A DNA stretch of 64,000 bases from CALMEH01 sp964548225 (GCA_964548225.1 CAZJQP010000004.1:62001-126000); one strand, 5' to 3'. Counted from the first letter of the stretch, positions 8,051 to 17,357 are shown. Notes: generated from the sequence alone by a model not told the origin. Program-made: numbers and translations.

Positions 8051-9484
8051 ATGAATCGAAACAATATTTGGATACATATTTGCATTGCGGTTGTAATTAT
8101 TACTTTTGCGGCAGTTTTCGGACAGATTCGCCGTTGGCAAATGTCGCCAGTTGTTACAACACCGAAAACAATCGAAAGGCAAACACAAAAACCGACAACG
8201 ATTAAGCGTTCGACCGTTGAAAGCGAGCCGGAAGTTTTGGTGAAATTCCGCCCGAACGTAAGTTTGGCAGACATCAAGAAACTTGCGACAAAAAATAATG
8301 ACCGCGTAGAAGACGAAATCGAAACCGTCAAAGGCTTGGTTTCGATTGATGATTTGGACAATGCGGACGCGAAAACTGTTGCCGAACAATATTCAAAAAT
8401 GACCGACTTGGTTCTTTATGCCGAGCCGAATTTTCAGATAAAACTCGACGACCCGGCAAACACACCCTCGCCGAAAACCTTGGATTTACGCAAAATTTAT
8501 TCGGGCGAAAATTTACCTAACGATCCAATGTTTGAAGACCAATGGGCTTTGAGCAACAGCGGTCAGACCGGCGGAAAAGCGAATGCCGATATTTCTGCGT
8601 TGAAAGCGTGGATGAAAACAAAAGGAAGCGACAAAATTGTTATTGCAGTTTTGGATACTGGTGTTGATTACACCCATTCAGACCTTGTTGAAAACGTCTG
8701 GTTTCGCCCCGACAACGTGCCGCAATATTCGGACGACGAACTCGGCACATTTAACGATTTGCGCGGATTTAACGGCACGGACAACCAAGCCGACCCGATG
8801 GATGACAACGGACACGGAACGCATTGCGCCGGAATTATAGGTGCGGAAGGCGATAACAACGAAGGCATCGCCGGAATAAATTGGAAAGTTCAAATTATGC
8901 CGCTCAAATTTTTGGGCAAAGGCGGTTTCGGCACGACTAAAGATGCAATTGAAGCCATCAATTACGCACTCGACCGCAAACGCAACGGCGTAAATCTTCG
9001 CGTCATCAGCGCAAGTTGGGGTTCGACGCAATATTCAAAAGCACTGGAAGACACAATTCGTGCCGCCGGTGAAGAAGGCGTTTTATTCGTTGCGGCGGCA
9101 GGAAATGACGGCACAAGCAACGATAGCCGTCCGCATTATCCGTCAAATTACGATTTGCCGAATGTCATCAGCGTTGCCGCAACCGACAGCAATGATGCGC
9201 TCACTTCGTTTTCAAATTACGGCACAAAAACCGTTCATATCGCTGCACCGGGCAGAGAAATTCTTTCGACTTGGCTGAATGATCAATACCGCGAAGCATC
9301 GGGAACTTCAATGGCAACGCCATATGTTTCGGGTGTAGCAGCTTTGGTTTTGGCAAATGAACCGACGCTTTCCGTTGAAAAACTGCGTGAAAGACTTCTA
9401 AAATCGGTTGATAAATGCGACGCTCTCAAAGACAAAGTCCAAAGCGGCGGACGTTTGAATGCCGCAAAAGCCTTGGGCGAATAA
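8051..9484 (+). CDS. Secreted subtilisin-family serine protease (S8)
   Basis: 477 residues. An N-terminal hydrophobic segment (7-24) acts as signal or anchor. A propeptide-like region follows (about 55-135; VLVKFRPNVSLADIKKLA and YAEPNFQIKL are typical of subtilase prodomains). The catalytic triad is intact: Asp202 in AVLDTGVDYTHSDL, His255 in DDNGHGTHCAGIIGA, and Ser420 in GTSMATPYVSGVAALV. Oxyanion Asn lies in VAAAGNDG. The mature domain is close to thermitase/fervidolysin types and ends soon after the fold, with no extra C-terminal domain. Predicted to degrade extracellular or periplasmic protein. It is separated from the convergent TPR gene by a perfect long hairpin. Confidence 0.95.
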   Translation: MNRNNIWIHICIAVVIITFAAVFGQIRRWQMSPVVTTPKTIERQTQKPTTIKRSTVESEPEVLVKFRPNVSLADIKKLATKNNDRVEDEIETVKGLVSIDDLDNADAKTVAEQYSKMTDLVLYAEPNFQIKLDDPANTPSPKTLDLRKIYSGENLPNDPMFEDQWALSNSGQTGGKANADISALKAWMKTKGSDKIVIAVLDTGVDYTHSDLVENVWFRPDNVPQYSDDELGTFNDLRGFNGTDNQADPMDDNGHGTHCAGIIGAEGDNNEGIAGINWKVQIMPLKFLGKGGFGTTKDAIEAINYALDRKRNGVNLRVISASWGSTQYSKALEDTIRAAGEEGVLFVAAAGNDGTSNDSRPHYPSNYDLPNVISVAATDSNDALTSFSNYGTKTVHIAAPGREILSTWLNDQYREASGTSMATPYVSGVAALVLANEPTLSVEKLRERLLKSVDKCDALKDKVQSGGRLNAAKALGE

Positions 9485-9493
9485 GGCAAAAAA

Positions 9494-9548
9494 GAAAGTA
9501 GAAAAGGTGAAAGAGTTTTGACAAAACTCTTTCACCTTTTCTACTTTC
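9494..9548. repeat. Perfect 27-bp inverted repeat between convergent genes (bidirectional terminator)
   Basis: Arms 9494-9520 and 9522-9548 are perfectly complementary with a one-base centre. Words are GAAAGTAGAAAAGGTGAAAG. It lies just after the subtilase stop and reaches the stop codon of the minus-strand TPR gene, so it probably ends both transcripts. Confidence 0.88.
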
Positions 9549-10936
9549 TAACCGTTGCCAACAACGTATTTGACAACGTATTGGCGCATTTTTTGGCGGT
9601 TTTGTTTGAGATATGCCGCTTGGTCACGGGCAATTTCTTTATCTCTGACGGCAAGCAGAATATACGATTCGAGCATTCCGTCATCGTGGAGTTTGACGAG
9701 TGTCGCAAGGTCGGAACTTAATTTTTTCACAGGTTTTTCCTTCAAAACAGCAACTGCCGAACGCATCGAGTCAAATTCTTCAGCCAGCGAACGGCGATAA
9801 GTTTTTTCATTCGGGTAAGCATTTTTGAATTTTTCGCTCAAACCGTCTTTGCCTGTCTGCCACGTTGCACGATTCAGCGCGTAAGCTGTCCAGGCAATCG
9901 AACCGTCATCATCATTGTCGCTCATTCCGAGTGTAATATTCGTGTTGCCGTTGCCGGTCGAAGTTACGTCTGCCGGTATTTCGATTACCGGATGACCGAT
10001 TTGCGTTCCGGTAACTTCCGCCCATTGTTTCAAACCGCCGAGAGCGCGTTCGTTGTAAGGTTCGGTAATATAGGCTTCGATATATCGGTCGCGTGCCTTG
10101 TCGTATTGTTTCAAAAGCATCAGTGGCGTTGCCGAATAACGATACGCCGTTTCACGATTCGGATTGATGATTATCGCTTTTTGATACCACGTTTCAGCTT
10201 TGTCGAAATTTTCTTTTTGTTTGGAAGGATTGTTTTCAAAACTTTTACCGATTTGCAGAAAAGCGTCACCTGAAAAAAGTGCGGCTTCGTAAAGTTCAGA
10301 GTCTTTTTTCAAGGCTTTTTCATACATTTCAAAAGCCTTTTCATATTGTTTCTGGGCGAAAAAAGTTTCGCCTCTCACCATAAATTCCTGTGCTTCTTTG
10401 TTTGAAGAAAATATTACGGTTTCGTTTTCCGAATCGCTGTCCGAAAGAATTACGGTGTCGCCTTCATCTTCACCATCGGTCGGAAGCATAGCGATAATTT
10501 TGTCAATTCCCTTTTCCTTGAAACCTAATTCCTTCGCTTTGACGAGGGCTTTTCGCGCTCGAATTTTCATTCGCCGCGATTCATTTTCATCGCTGATTTC
10601 GCCCGATTTAATCAAAAGTGCAGAGCCGTAAAGAAATTGCAAATTGGCATTGTTCGGGCTGGCTTTAACAAGTCTTTCGAGGTAAGGAACTGCGTCGCCA
10701 TAGCGTTTTTGTTCAAATAATTTCAGAACAATCCGCATATCGTCCATCGAAGAATCGCCGGTCGAATTGCCACTTCCATTGCCATTGCCTTGCCCCTGAC
10801 CGCTTTCTTTTTTTGTCGAACTCCCACCGTCTTTGCCGGTTTCCTGTGCCGGAATCGAAACAGAGACAAGCGCAAAAATAATCGCCGAAAACGAAAGGTA
10901 TAACAAAACGGATTTCAGTTTTTCATATTTTTTCAT
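9548..10936 (-). CDS. Exported TPR-repeat protein
   Basis: 462 residues with a signal peptide (hydrophobic 9-27, ending SIPAQ). A Gly/Ser/Asn-rich linker (32-60) precedes TPR units at about 65-125 and 185-310 (AFEMYEKALKKDSELYEAAL, AETWYQKAIIINPNRETAY, ARDRYIEAYITEPYNERALG). The C-terminal 120 residues include WTAYALNRATW and RSAVAVLKE, with no motif I recognise. Probably a periplasmic scaffold. The gene is separated from hemW by 28 bases on the same strand, but HemW is read first, so the two could share a transcript. Confidence 0.78.
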   Translation of the reverse strand: MKKYEKLKSVLLYLSFSAIIFALVSVSIPAQETGKDGGSSTKKESGQGQGNGNGSGNSTGDSSMDDMRIVLKLFEQKRYGDAVPYLERLVKASPNNANLQFLYGSALLIKSGEISDENESRRMKIRARKALVKAKELGFKEKGIDKIIAMLPTDGEDEGDTVILSDSDSENETVIFSSNKEAQEFMVRGETFFAQKQYEKAFEMYEKALKKDSELYEAALFSGDAFLQIGKSFENNPSKQKENFDKAETWYQKAIIINPNRETAYRYSATPLMLLKQYDKARDRYIEAYITEPYNERALGGLKQWAEVTGTQIGHPVIEIPADVTSTGNGNTNITLGMSDNDDDGSIAWTAYALNRATWQTGKDGLSEKFKNAYPNEKTYRRSLAEEFDSMRSAVAVLKEKPVKKLSSDLATLVKLHDDGMLESYILLAVRDKEIARDQAAYLKQNRQKMRQYVVKYVVGNG

Positions 10937-10964
10937 ATTTTTTCAGACTCCAAAAAATAATTTT

Positions 10965-12104
10965 TCAAACAAAAAGAGCAAAAACTTCATTTGAATATAA
11001 CATACCTTGCCGTGTTAATTTCAAGAAATTTTCGTCAAACTCAATTAAATTCGCTTCCTGCAACCGCGCCAAATCATCTTTTAAATCTTCACGCAAATTG
11101 ATACCGAATTTTTTCTCGTATTCTTCAAGATTCAAGCCTTTTGCCAAACGTAATCTTAGAAACGCAAACTCGCCGGAAAGTTGCTTTTTGTCTAATTCAC
11201 TGATTTCTACAATCGGCGATTTACCGTTTTCAATCAATGAAACATATTGATTAGTATCACGTTCATTCGACCAACGCTTTTGTCCGTCAAAAGAATGCGC
11301 TGAAACGCCAAACGCGAAAACAGGTTCACATAACCAATATTTTGAATTGTGTTTTGAGGCAAAATTCGGTAGCGAAAAATTTGAAATTTCATATTGCTCA
11401 AAACCTTTTTCCGTCGTCATTTCAAGCATCATTTCATACATCGCGGAGGCTAAATCTTCGTCCGGTGGCGGTTGCCTTTTGCTCCTGATTTGTTCGGCTA
11501 GCGGTGTTCCTTCGTGAATTTCGAGCAAATAGAGCGAAAGATGTTCGGGCTGTAAATTTAACGCTTCGATCAGATTATTGTTCCAATTTTCTAAATGTTG
11601 ATTCGGCAATCCGGCAATTAAATCGAACGAAATATTTTCAAATTTCGCTTTTCTTAAAAGCTCAAAAGTCTTCCGAGACTCATTTGCATTATGCCCGCGT
11701 GCAAGGAGTTTTAAGGCTTTATCATCAAACGTCTGCACACCGAAACTTGCCCGATTTACACCAAGATTTTTGAAATCTTCAAGTTTTTCAAGTGTTACCG
11801 TTGCCGGATTCATTTCTAAAGTGAATTCGATTTTATCTTCAATCGTAAAAGTTTTGTGAATTGAGTTAAGAACTTTTTCAAGCTGATTTGCTGTCAAAAG
11901 TGAAGGCGTTCCGCCGCCGAAATAGATTGTTTCTATCCGGCTTTTGGTTTTTGGTTTTTGGTTTTCGGAATTTATAATTTCCGTGCAAAGTGCGCTCACA
12001 TATCGCTCAACTGCATCATTATTTCGATAAACATCAGTCGCAAAATCGCAATACGAACAGCGTGATTTGCAGAAAGGAATATGAATGTAAATGCCGGATT
12101 TCAT
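10965..12104 (-). CDS. hemW: Radical SAM haem chaperone HemW (coproporphyrinogen III oxidase-like)
   Basis: About 379 residues from the ATG at 12104. MKSGIYIHIPFCKSRCSYC holds the CxxxCxxC cluster that binds the radical-SAM [4Fe-4S]; the fourth cysteine position is CDF as in HemW/HemN. YFGGGTPSLL, FTLEMNPATV, GVNRASFGVQTF and GLPNQ are family signatures. HemW proteins deliver haem to respiratory enzymes rather than oxidise coproporphyrinogen. A longer reading frame to 12164 would run through a rho-independent terminator hairpin (12105-12134), so the internal ATG, immediately after that terminator's T-run, is the better start. Confidence 0.93.
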   Translation of the reverse strand: MKSGIYIHIPFCKSRCSYCDFATDVYRNNDAVERYVSALCTEIINSENQKPKTKSRIETIYFGGGTPSLLTANQLEKVLNSIHKTFTIEDKIEFTLEMNPATVTLEKLEDFKNLGVNRASFGVQTFDDKALKLLARGHNANESRKTFELLRKAKFENISFDLIAGLPNQHLENWNNNLIEALNLQPEHLSLYLLEIHEGTPLAEQIRSKRQPPPDEDLASAMYEMMLEMTTEKGFEQYEISNFSLPNFASKHNSKYWLCEPVFAFGVSAHSFDGQKRWSNERDTNQYVSLIENGKSPIVEISELDKKQLSGEFAFLRLRLAKGLNLEEYEKKFGINLREDLKDDLARLQEANLIEFDENFLKLTRQGMLYSNEVFALFV

Positions 12105-12134
12105 AAAAAAGAAGGCAATTTTTTGCCTTCTTTT
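12105..12134 (-). terminator. Rho-independent terminator after the AbgT gene
   Basis: On the minus strand GAAGGCAA-AAAA-TTGCCTTC is followed by TTTTTT and then directly by the ATG of hemW. Perfect 8-bp stem. It separates the AbgT transcript from hemW and supports the hemW start at 12104. Confidence 0.85.
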
Positions 12135-12171
12135 AAGGTTAAGCGTAAAAAATCCGAAAAGCAAAGCAATT

Positions 12172-13728
12172 TTATTGCGTCGGTGAGTAATAAATTCCCG
12201 CTCCGGGTCCGAGAGGCAAGCCGAACCAGAACCAGATGATTAAAAACAACGTCCAACCAATGAAAAATGCCAATGAATACGGCATCATCATTGCCATAAT
12301 CGTGCCGATTCCGGCGTTTTTGTCATATTTTTGCGCGAATGCAACAATCAAAGGAAAATAACTCATCAGCGGTGTGATAATGTTACAAACGCTGTCGCCG
12401 ATACGGTAAGCGGCTTGCGTGAGTTCGGGCGAATAGCCGAGAAGCATCAGCATCGGCACAAAAACCGGAGCCATTACCGCCCATTTTGCCGAAGCCGAAC
12501 CGATAAAAAGGTCAAGCACAATCGAAAGCACGACAAACGCGATAATCAAAGTTACTCCGCTCAAATTCAGACTTTTCAAAAGCTCTGCACCTTCAACAGC
12601 AAGAATAATTCCCAAATTTGTCCAATTAAAAAACGCAACGAATTGCGCGGCGAAAAAGGCTAAAACGAGATAAACCGCCATTGTTTTCATTGAATTTTCC
12701 ATCGCGCCGATAACTTCGTCTGCCGATTTAAAAGTTCGTGCGCCAATGCCGTAAGCTAACCCGATTATTACACCGCCGAAAAAGATAAATGCAATAATTC
12801 CCGAAAGAAGTGGCGATTTCAAAAGACTTCCTGTTTTCGGATCGCGCAAATAACCGCCTTCAGGAATCGCGCCGAAGAGAATAAACGCGACAAACAAAGC
12901 CGTTGCGCCAAAAGCAAACCACATTCCGCGTTTTTCTTCCGGCGTTAGTTTGTCGAGACTTTCCGGCTTCGCTTCACCGTTATATTCACCAAGTCGCGGC
13001 GCGACAACCGATTCGGTAATCCAAGTCCCCAAAATCGTTACCAAAATCGCCGAAGCCGCCATAAAATAATAATTTGCGGCAGGTGTTACAACATAAGAAG
13101 CATCAACAATTTTCGCCGCTTCTTGTGTTAACCCCGCCAACAAAGCGTCAGTCGGACCAAGCAAAAGGTTCGCGCTGAAGCCACCCGAAACTCCGGCAAA
13201 AGCTGCTGCCAACCCAACGAGTGGATGCCGTCCGACAGCCAAGAAAATCATCGCCGCCAACGGAATCAGCAAAACATAGCCGACATCGCTCGCCATATGC
13301 GACAAAACGCCCGCGAAAACAATCACAAGCGTCAAAAGTTTTTTCGGCGCGGACAAGACCAACAAACGCATCAGCGCGGAAATCAAACCGCTTGCTTCGG
13401 CAACGGAAATGCCCAAAATTGCTACTAAAACTACACCGAGCGGCGCAAATCCGGTAAAATTTGTTACTAATCCGGTCAATATTTTGTGCAAACCTTCGAC
13501 GGTCAGAAGATTAACGGCTTTTACGGTTTCACCGGTTCCAGGATGCGTTACGCTCAACCCCGACCACGAAACTACTGCTGACAAAATCAACACCAGAACT
13601 GCCAAAGCAACGAACAAAAGCGCAGGATTCGGAATTGCATTCCCGATGCGCTCAATGCGGTTTAAGACTCGATTAAAATAACTTGATTTATTTTCAGACA
13701 CGGAAATATCGGCACTTGAATCTTTCAT
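12172..13728 (-). CDS. abgT: AbgT family transporter
   Basis: 518 residues with about 12 membrane segments. Family features: FNRVLNRIERIGNAIPNPALLF at the N-terminus, MASDVGYVLLIPLAAMIFLAVGRHPLVGLAAAFAGVSGGFSAN, the conserved GPTDALLAGLTQEAA segment, and the second half IGSASAKWAVMAPVFVPMLMLLGYSPELTQAAYRIGDS. AbgT proteins import p-aminobenzoyl-glutamate (a folate breakdown product); some members export sulfonamides. Which applies here cannot be told. No abgA/abgB hydrolase genes are adjacent, so the import role lacks local support. The transcript ends at the hairpin at 12105-12134. Confidence 0.9.
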   Translation of the reverse strand: MKDSSADISVSENKSSYFNRVLNRIERIGNAIPNPALLFVALAVLVLILSAVVSWSGLSVTHPGTGETVKAVNLLTVEGLHKILTGLVTNFTGFAPLGVVLVAILGISVAEASGLISALMRLLVLSAPKKLLTLVIVFAGVLSHMASDVGYVLLIPLAAMIFLAVGRHPLVGLAAAFAGVSGGFSANLLLGPTDALLAGLTQEAAKIVDASYVVTPAANYYFMAASAILVTILGTWITESVVAPRLGEYNGEAKPESLDKLTPEEKRGMWFAFGATALFVAFILFGAIPEGGYLRDPKTGSLLKSPLLSGIIAFIFFGGVIIGLAYGIGARTFKSADEVIGAMENSMKTMAVYLVLAFFAAQFVAFFNWTNLGIILAVEGAELLKSLNLSGVTLIIAFVVLSIVLDLFIGSASAKWAVMAPVFVPMLMLLGYSPELTQAAYRIGDSVCNIITPLMSYFPLIVAFAQKYDKNAGIGTIMAMMMPYSLAFFIGWTLFLIIWFWFGLPLGPGAGIYYSPTQ

Positions 13729-13963
13729 TCAACTTTCCTCATTTTTTGAAATTTTTAGATTTTTTCAGCCCGCAAATGACTTTCCGCCCAAATCAGCGCG
13801 ATTTGATTTGAAATTATCGAAAAGCCAAGAGAAGATTTGCAAAAGCTACTTTTGAAAGTAATTTAAATGCTCAAAGAATTCAAATTGAAATTTCTTTTAT
13901 ATTTTCTCGGCTCATCAGAATAAGACTTGGATTCAAATTTCAACTTGCTTTTATTAGTTCAAC

Positions 13964-13992
13964 AAAAAAAGCGCGAACCTTCGCGCTTTTTC
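13964..13992 (-). terminator. Rho-independent terminator of the Clp-like ATPase gene
   Basis: GCGCGAA/TTCGCGC stem with T-runs on both sides (A7 on the left, T5 on the right), 24 bases past the minus-strand stop at 14016. It would also work on the plus strand, where no gene ends. Confidence 0.8.
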
Positions 13993-14015
13993 ATTTGTTT
14001 GATTGAATTTGGAAT

Positions 14016-15224
14016 TTAATCTTCTTTTTCGCCGTCTTTAATTTTGCTCATTTGCGGTGCGGTGGCAAATTGAGGAATTTGCATTGAAGCGGCATCGGAA
14101 AAACTATCTAAATCCGAGTTTTCCTCTGAGTTTTCTGAGTCCCTGACAATCATTTTGCCGGCTTGTTTCGAGAAAATGAGTTTGTCCGCGCCTTCGTCAA
14201 AATCAACGATAACCAAATCGCCGGTCTCGACTTGCTGTGTAGCGACAAGATTTGAAAGCGGATAGACGAGAAATCTTTCAATCGCACGTTTCAAATGTCG
14301 TGCGCCATATTTTAGGTCAATTCCTTCATCAAGCAAAAATTCACGCGCTTCATCGGTGCATTCAAAAATAAATTTCGTTCCAGCGGATTCGGTGATGCGA
14401 TCTTGGACGGATTTGAGTTCGATGTCAAGAATTTGCCGCAAGTGGTGTTCCTTTAAACTTCTGAAAACAACCACTTTATCAATCCGATTCATAAATTCAG
14501 GCGAGAACTTACGTTTTGCCGCTTCAAGCGCGGTGCGGTAAATTTTTGAATCAATTTCTGTATCTTCCTGCGCTTTGCCGGTTTTGCCGGGCGCGAAACC
14601 GATTCCGCCGGAAATCATATCGGACATTTCTCTTGCGCCCAAGTTTGAAGTCATAATGACGACGCATTTTGAAAAATCAACACGGCGATTATCGCCTAAA
14701 GTTAAAGTTGCTTTGTCCAAAATCCCAAGAAGCAATTGCCAGAGCGAATCAGACGCTTTTTCGATTTCATCGAATAAAACAAACGTCAATTTCGTTTCGT
14801 CTGTATGCGCCTTGTCAAGATTTTCCTGTGTCAGCATCGGCGAAGTTTCGCGGTGTCCGAGATAGCCCGGAGGCGAGCCGATGAGTTTGGCGATTTCGTG
14901 CGAATGTTGAAATTCGGCGCAATCAATTTTGACAACCGAATGCGGTTCGCCGAACAAAACCTGCGCGGCGGCTTCAACGACGCGCGTTTTTCCCGAACCC
15001 GTCGGTCCGAGGAAAAGCATCGTTCCAATCGGGCGTGTCGGGTTGTTCATTCCTGCCAGATAAATTTGAAAAAGACCACTCATCCGGCGCACGGCGCGTT
15101 CTTGCCCGACGATAAAGCCGGAAAGTTTGTCTTCAAATTCCTTGGCTCGCGGACTTTTGCGGTCGGGATCAAGCTGGATAAATTTTTCGCTTCCTATTTT
15201 ACTTTTAGCCGTTTCGTTTTTCAT
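14016..15224 (-). CDS. Single-AAA ClpA/ClpB-type ATPase
   Basis: 402 residues: one AAA+ module equivalent to the second ATPase domain (D2) of ClpA/ClpB plus its C-terminal D2-small domain. Walker A GPTGSGKT, pore-loop segment GSPPGYLGH, Walker B VLFDEIEKA, sensor GVVIMTSNLGAREM-like CVVIMTSNLG, and the C-terminal LKYGARHLKRAIERFLVYPLSN. The N-domain, D1 and the coiled middle domain of ClpB are absent; the N-terminus is only about 30 residues. Shine-Dalgarno GCGAGGAG sits 8 bases before the start. It could unfold proteins alone or for ClpP; no IGF/L ClpP-docking loop is obvious. The C-terminal 45 residues are acidic and low complexity. Confidence 0.85.
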   Translation of the reverse strand: MKNETAKSKIGSEKFIQLDPDRKSPRAKEFEDKLSGFIVGQERAVRRMSGLFQIYLAGMNNPTRPIGTMLFLGPTGSGKTRVVEAAAQVLFGEPHSVVKIDCAEFQHSHEIAKLIGSPPGYLGHRETSPMLTQENLDKAHTDETKLTFVLFDEIEKASDSLWQLLLGILDKATLTLGDNRRVDFSKCVVIMTSNLGAREMSDMISGGIGFAPGKTGKAQEDTEIDSKIYRTALEAAKRKFSPEFMNRIDKVVVFRSLKEHHLRQILDIELKSVQDRITESAGTKFIFECTDEAREFLLDEGIDLKYGARHLKRAIERFLVYPLSNLVATQQVETGDLVIVDFDEGADKLIFSKQAGKMIVRDSENSEENSDLDSFSDAASMQIPQFATAPQMSKIKDGEKED

Positions 15225-15466
15225 TTAGTTTTCTCCTCGCTATTACTGTTGAAAACACCAAAAACTGCCGGAGCGTTTCAACACGCATCTTAGACGAATT
15301 TTCAAATCAGACTTGCCGAAATTATTTTCGGTCAAATCCTTGCCTACATTGATGATTTCAAAAGATTTTTCGTTGGCTGAACTTCGGGTTTAGAAGGACT
15401 CACTGCCCTGAATGGAATGCCGCACCAAAACCGAGCAAGTTTGACGCTGTTTATTATTTATCATTT
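15225..15466. other. Leader/intergenic region upstream of the Clp-like ATPase
   Basis: No credible gene. The region holds the GCGAGGAG ribosome binding site of the ATPase (15229-15236, minus) and a short CCGAAA-TTAT-TTTCGG hairpin (15316-15331). No promoter is clear enough to name. Confidence 0.5.
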
Positions 15467-15564
15467 AAAGTGAAAAAGTGTAAAGGTGAAAAAGTGAAAA
15501 AGCGAAGTAAAATTCAGCTTAATCAAACTTTTTCACCTTTACACTTTTTCACTTTTTCACTTTT
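15467..15564. repeat. Word-type inverted repeat, GTGAAAAA family; terminator of ino1
   Basis: Arms of reiterated GTGAAAAA/GTGTAAAG words (15467-15502 and 15528-15564). About 28 bp pair perfectly, and each arm has one additional TGAAAAAG word on opposite sides, indicating unequal word gain. It overlaps the stop codon of the inositol-phosphate synthase. Confidence 0.85.
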
Positions 15565-16879
15565 ATTCGTAATAATCGCGCCCAAGATGCGTAATTAATT
15601 CTTCGCCCATCAAATAACGGAGCGTGTTTTTGAGTTTCTTTAATTGAATAAAAATATCGTGTTCGGGATAAAGATTTTCAGCAGTTTGCGGAGCTTTGAA
15701 GTAAAATGAAAGCCATTCCTGAACACCTTTCATTCCCGCACGATGCGCCAAATCCATAAACAGAGCCAAATCTAAACAAAGCGGTGCGGCTAAAATAGAA
15801 TCGCGGCACATAAAATCAATTTTTATCTGCATTTTGTAGCCGAGCCAGCCGAAAATATCAATCGCGTCCCAACCTTCTTTGTTATCGCCGCGCGGCGGAT
15901 AATAATTGATGCGGACAACGTGCGAAAAATCTCCGTAAAGATCGGGATTTTGGTCAGGTTGCAGAATCGTTTCGAGAACCGAGAGTTTTGATTCTTCTTT
16001 AGTTTTGAAATTTTCGGGATCGTCCAAAACTTCGCCGTCGCGGTTTCCTAAAATATTTGTCGAATACCAGCCGTCAAGACCTAAAGATCGCGCTTTAAGT
16101 CCGGGCGCAATGATGGTTTTCATCAAAGTTTGTCCGGTTTTGAAGTCTTTTCCGCAAATCGGAACGCCGTTTTGTTCGGCAAGTTTTGTCAGCGCAGGAA
16201 TATCAACCGTCAGATTCGGCGCACCGTTCGCAAACGGAACGCCCGATTTTATTGCGGCGTAAGCATAAATCATCGAAGGTGCAATGCGCTCATCATTGTC
16301 ATACATTGCTTTTTCAAAGGCTTCGATGCTTTCATGAATTTCAGACGTTTCGAGATAAATTTCTGTCGAAGCCGCCCACACGATAACCAATCTTTCGCAA
16401 CCTTTGTCTTCTTTGAACTTGGCAATATCCGCCATCAATTTTTCGGCAAGTTCCATTTTGTTTTTGCCGTCTTTGATGTTCGTGCCGTTCAAACGCTTAA
16501 CGTAATTATGCGAAAAAACCGCCGCCATCGGCTTCAAAGAATCGAGTTGTTCGCGTAAATCTTCGACCAGAGCCTTTTCCAAAACTCCGGCGTGAAGCGC
16601 GGCATCATACGCCGAATCTTCAAAAATATCCCACGCACCGAAAACGCAATCTTCAAGCGCGGCGAGCGGCGCAAAATCTTTAATTAAAGGATTTCGCTTA
16701 TCCGTCCGCTTACCTAAACGAATCGTTCCCATCTGCGTTAAACTTCCAATAGGTTTCGCTGTTCCTTTGCGAATTGCTTCAACGCCTGCCACAAATGTCG
16801 TGCTGACCGCACCCAAACCGACTAACAAAATACCGAGTTTTCCGCCAATCGGCGCAATTTCCAAACCTTTTTCAACCAT
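15563..16879 (-). CDS. ino1: Inositol-3-phosphate synthase
   Basis: Converts glucose-6-phosphate to 1D-myo-inositol-3-phosphate with NAD+ in an internal redox cycle. 438 residues. Features: N-terminal Rossmann GKLGILLVGLGAVSTTFVAG, VIVWAASTE, YAYAAIKSGVPFANGAPN, the catalytic-site lysines in GKDFKTGQTLMKT, and RSLGLDGWYSTNILGNRDG with the conserved SxNILGN. The size and the GxGAVSTT loop fit the longer bacterial type. Product could feed inositol phospholipids or inositol-based osmolytes; no downstream phosphatase gene is adjacent. Monocistronic by appearance, bounded by a hairpin at its 3' end. Confidence 0.95.
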   Translation of the reverse strand: MVEKGLEIAPIGGKLGILLVGLGAVSTTFVAGVEAIRKGTAKPIGSLTQMGTIRLGKRTDKRNPLIKDFAPLAALEDCVFGAWDIFEDSAYDAALHAGVLEKALVEDLREQLDSLKPMAAVFSHNYVKRLNGTNIKDGKNKMELAEKLMADIAKFKEDKGCERLVIVWAASTEIYLETSEIHESIEAFEKAMYDNDERIAPSMIYAYAAIKSGVPFANGAPNLTVDIPALTKLAEQNGVPICGKDFKTGQTLMKTIIAPGLKARSLGLDGWYSTNILGNRDGEVLDDPENFKTKEESKLSVLETILQPDQNPDLYGDFSHVVRINYYPPRGDNKEGWDAIDIFGWLGYKMQIKIDFMCRDSILAAPLCLDLALFMDLAHRAGMKGVQEWLSFYFKAPQTAENLYPEHDIFIQLKKLKNTLRYLMGEELITHLGRDYYE

Positions 16880-16970
16880 CGTTTATGAATTTCTCTCCAA
16901 CAAGTAAAAAAGAAATGATAACTTTACAAAAATGTTAAGGCAACCGTAGGAATTAACTTGTCGTGATTGT

Positions 16971-17010
16971 AAAAAAGGCATAGATGCTTTCTCACAAAAA
17001 CATCTATGCC
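16971..17010 (-). terminator. Rho-independent terminator of the small membrane protein gene
   Basis: Perfect 10-bp stem GGCATAGATG/CATCTATGCC (16977-16986, 17001-17010) followed on the minus strand by TTTTTT. Located 50 bases past the minus-strand stop at 17060. Confidence 0.85.
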
Positions 17011-17059
17011 AAATTAGGATGATTGATAAAGAAACTCTAAACAGTTTTGCGCCGTCGGA

Positions 17060-17278
17060 TTATTTCAAATCGCCCAACAAGGCGTTCGGGCTTTTGTTGT
17101 CGCGTTTAAGAAAAGTTGCCGCAAAAAGTCCGCCGAAAATAACCGCCGCAATCACACTCAAATATGTGTAGGTTACAGGATAAGTTGCGTCAGGTGTTGT
17201 CGGTTGATAATAAGCCGTATACCAAACGGCAACTCCGATTGCCGCAAAAGTTAAAAGTAAATATAAAAGTTTTGCCAT
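17060..17278 (-). CDS. Small two-helix membrane protein under sigma-54 promoter
   Basis: 72 residues. Two hydrophobic helices (about 4-23 and 37-58) with the Tyr/Pro/Thr-rich loop YYQPTTPDATYPVTYTY, then a charged tail FLKRDNKSPNALLGDLK. A clear Shine-Dalgarno CGGAGGAC lies 8 bases before the ATG. A perfect-consensus sigma-54 promoter sits about 80 bases upstream and a strong terminator follows, so it is its own transcription unit. It adjoins the NtrC-type regulator gene. I do not recognise a family. Its promoter type links it to the neighbouring two-component system, perhaps in envelope adaptation (inference). Confidence 0.82.
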   Translation of the reverse strand: MAKLLYLLLTFAAIGVAVWYTAYYQPTTPDATYPVTYTYLSVIAAVIFGGLFAATFLKRDNKSPNALLGDLK

Positions 17279-17357
17279 TCTCGTTTGTCCTCCGTTCTTT
17301 TGGAAAGCAGGTCAGCCGCCGCCAAACCTTCTCCGTTTTATTTTCGATAGTTAATTT

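Noticed and set aside
12105..12164. Longer HemW with 20 extra N-terminal residues
   Set aside because: The extension runs through the perfect rho-independent terminator of the upstream gene and lacks homology to the family start.
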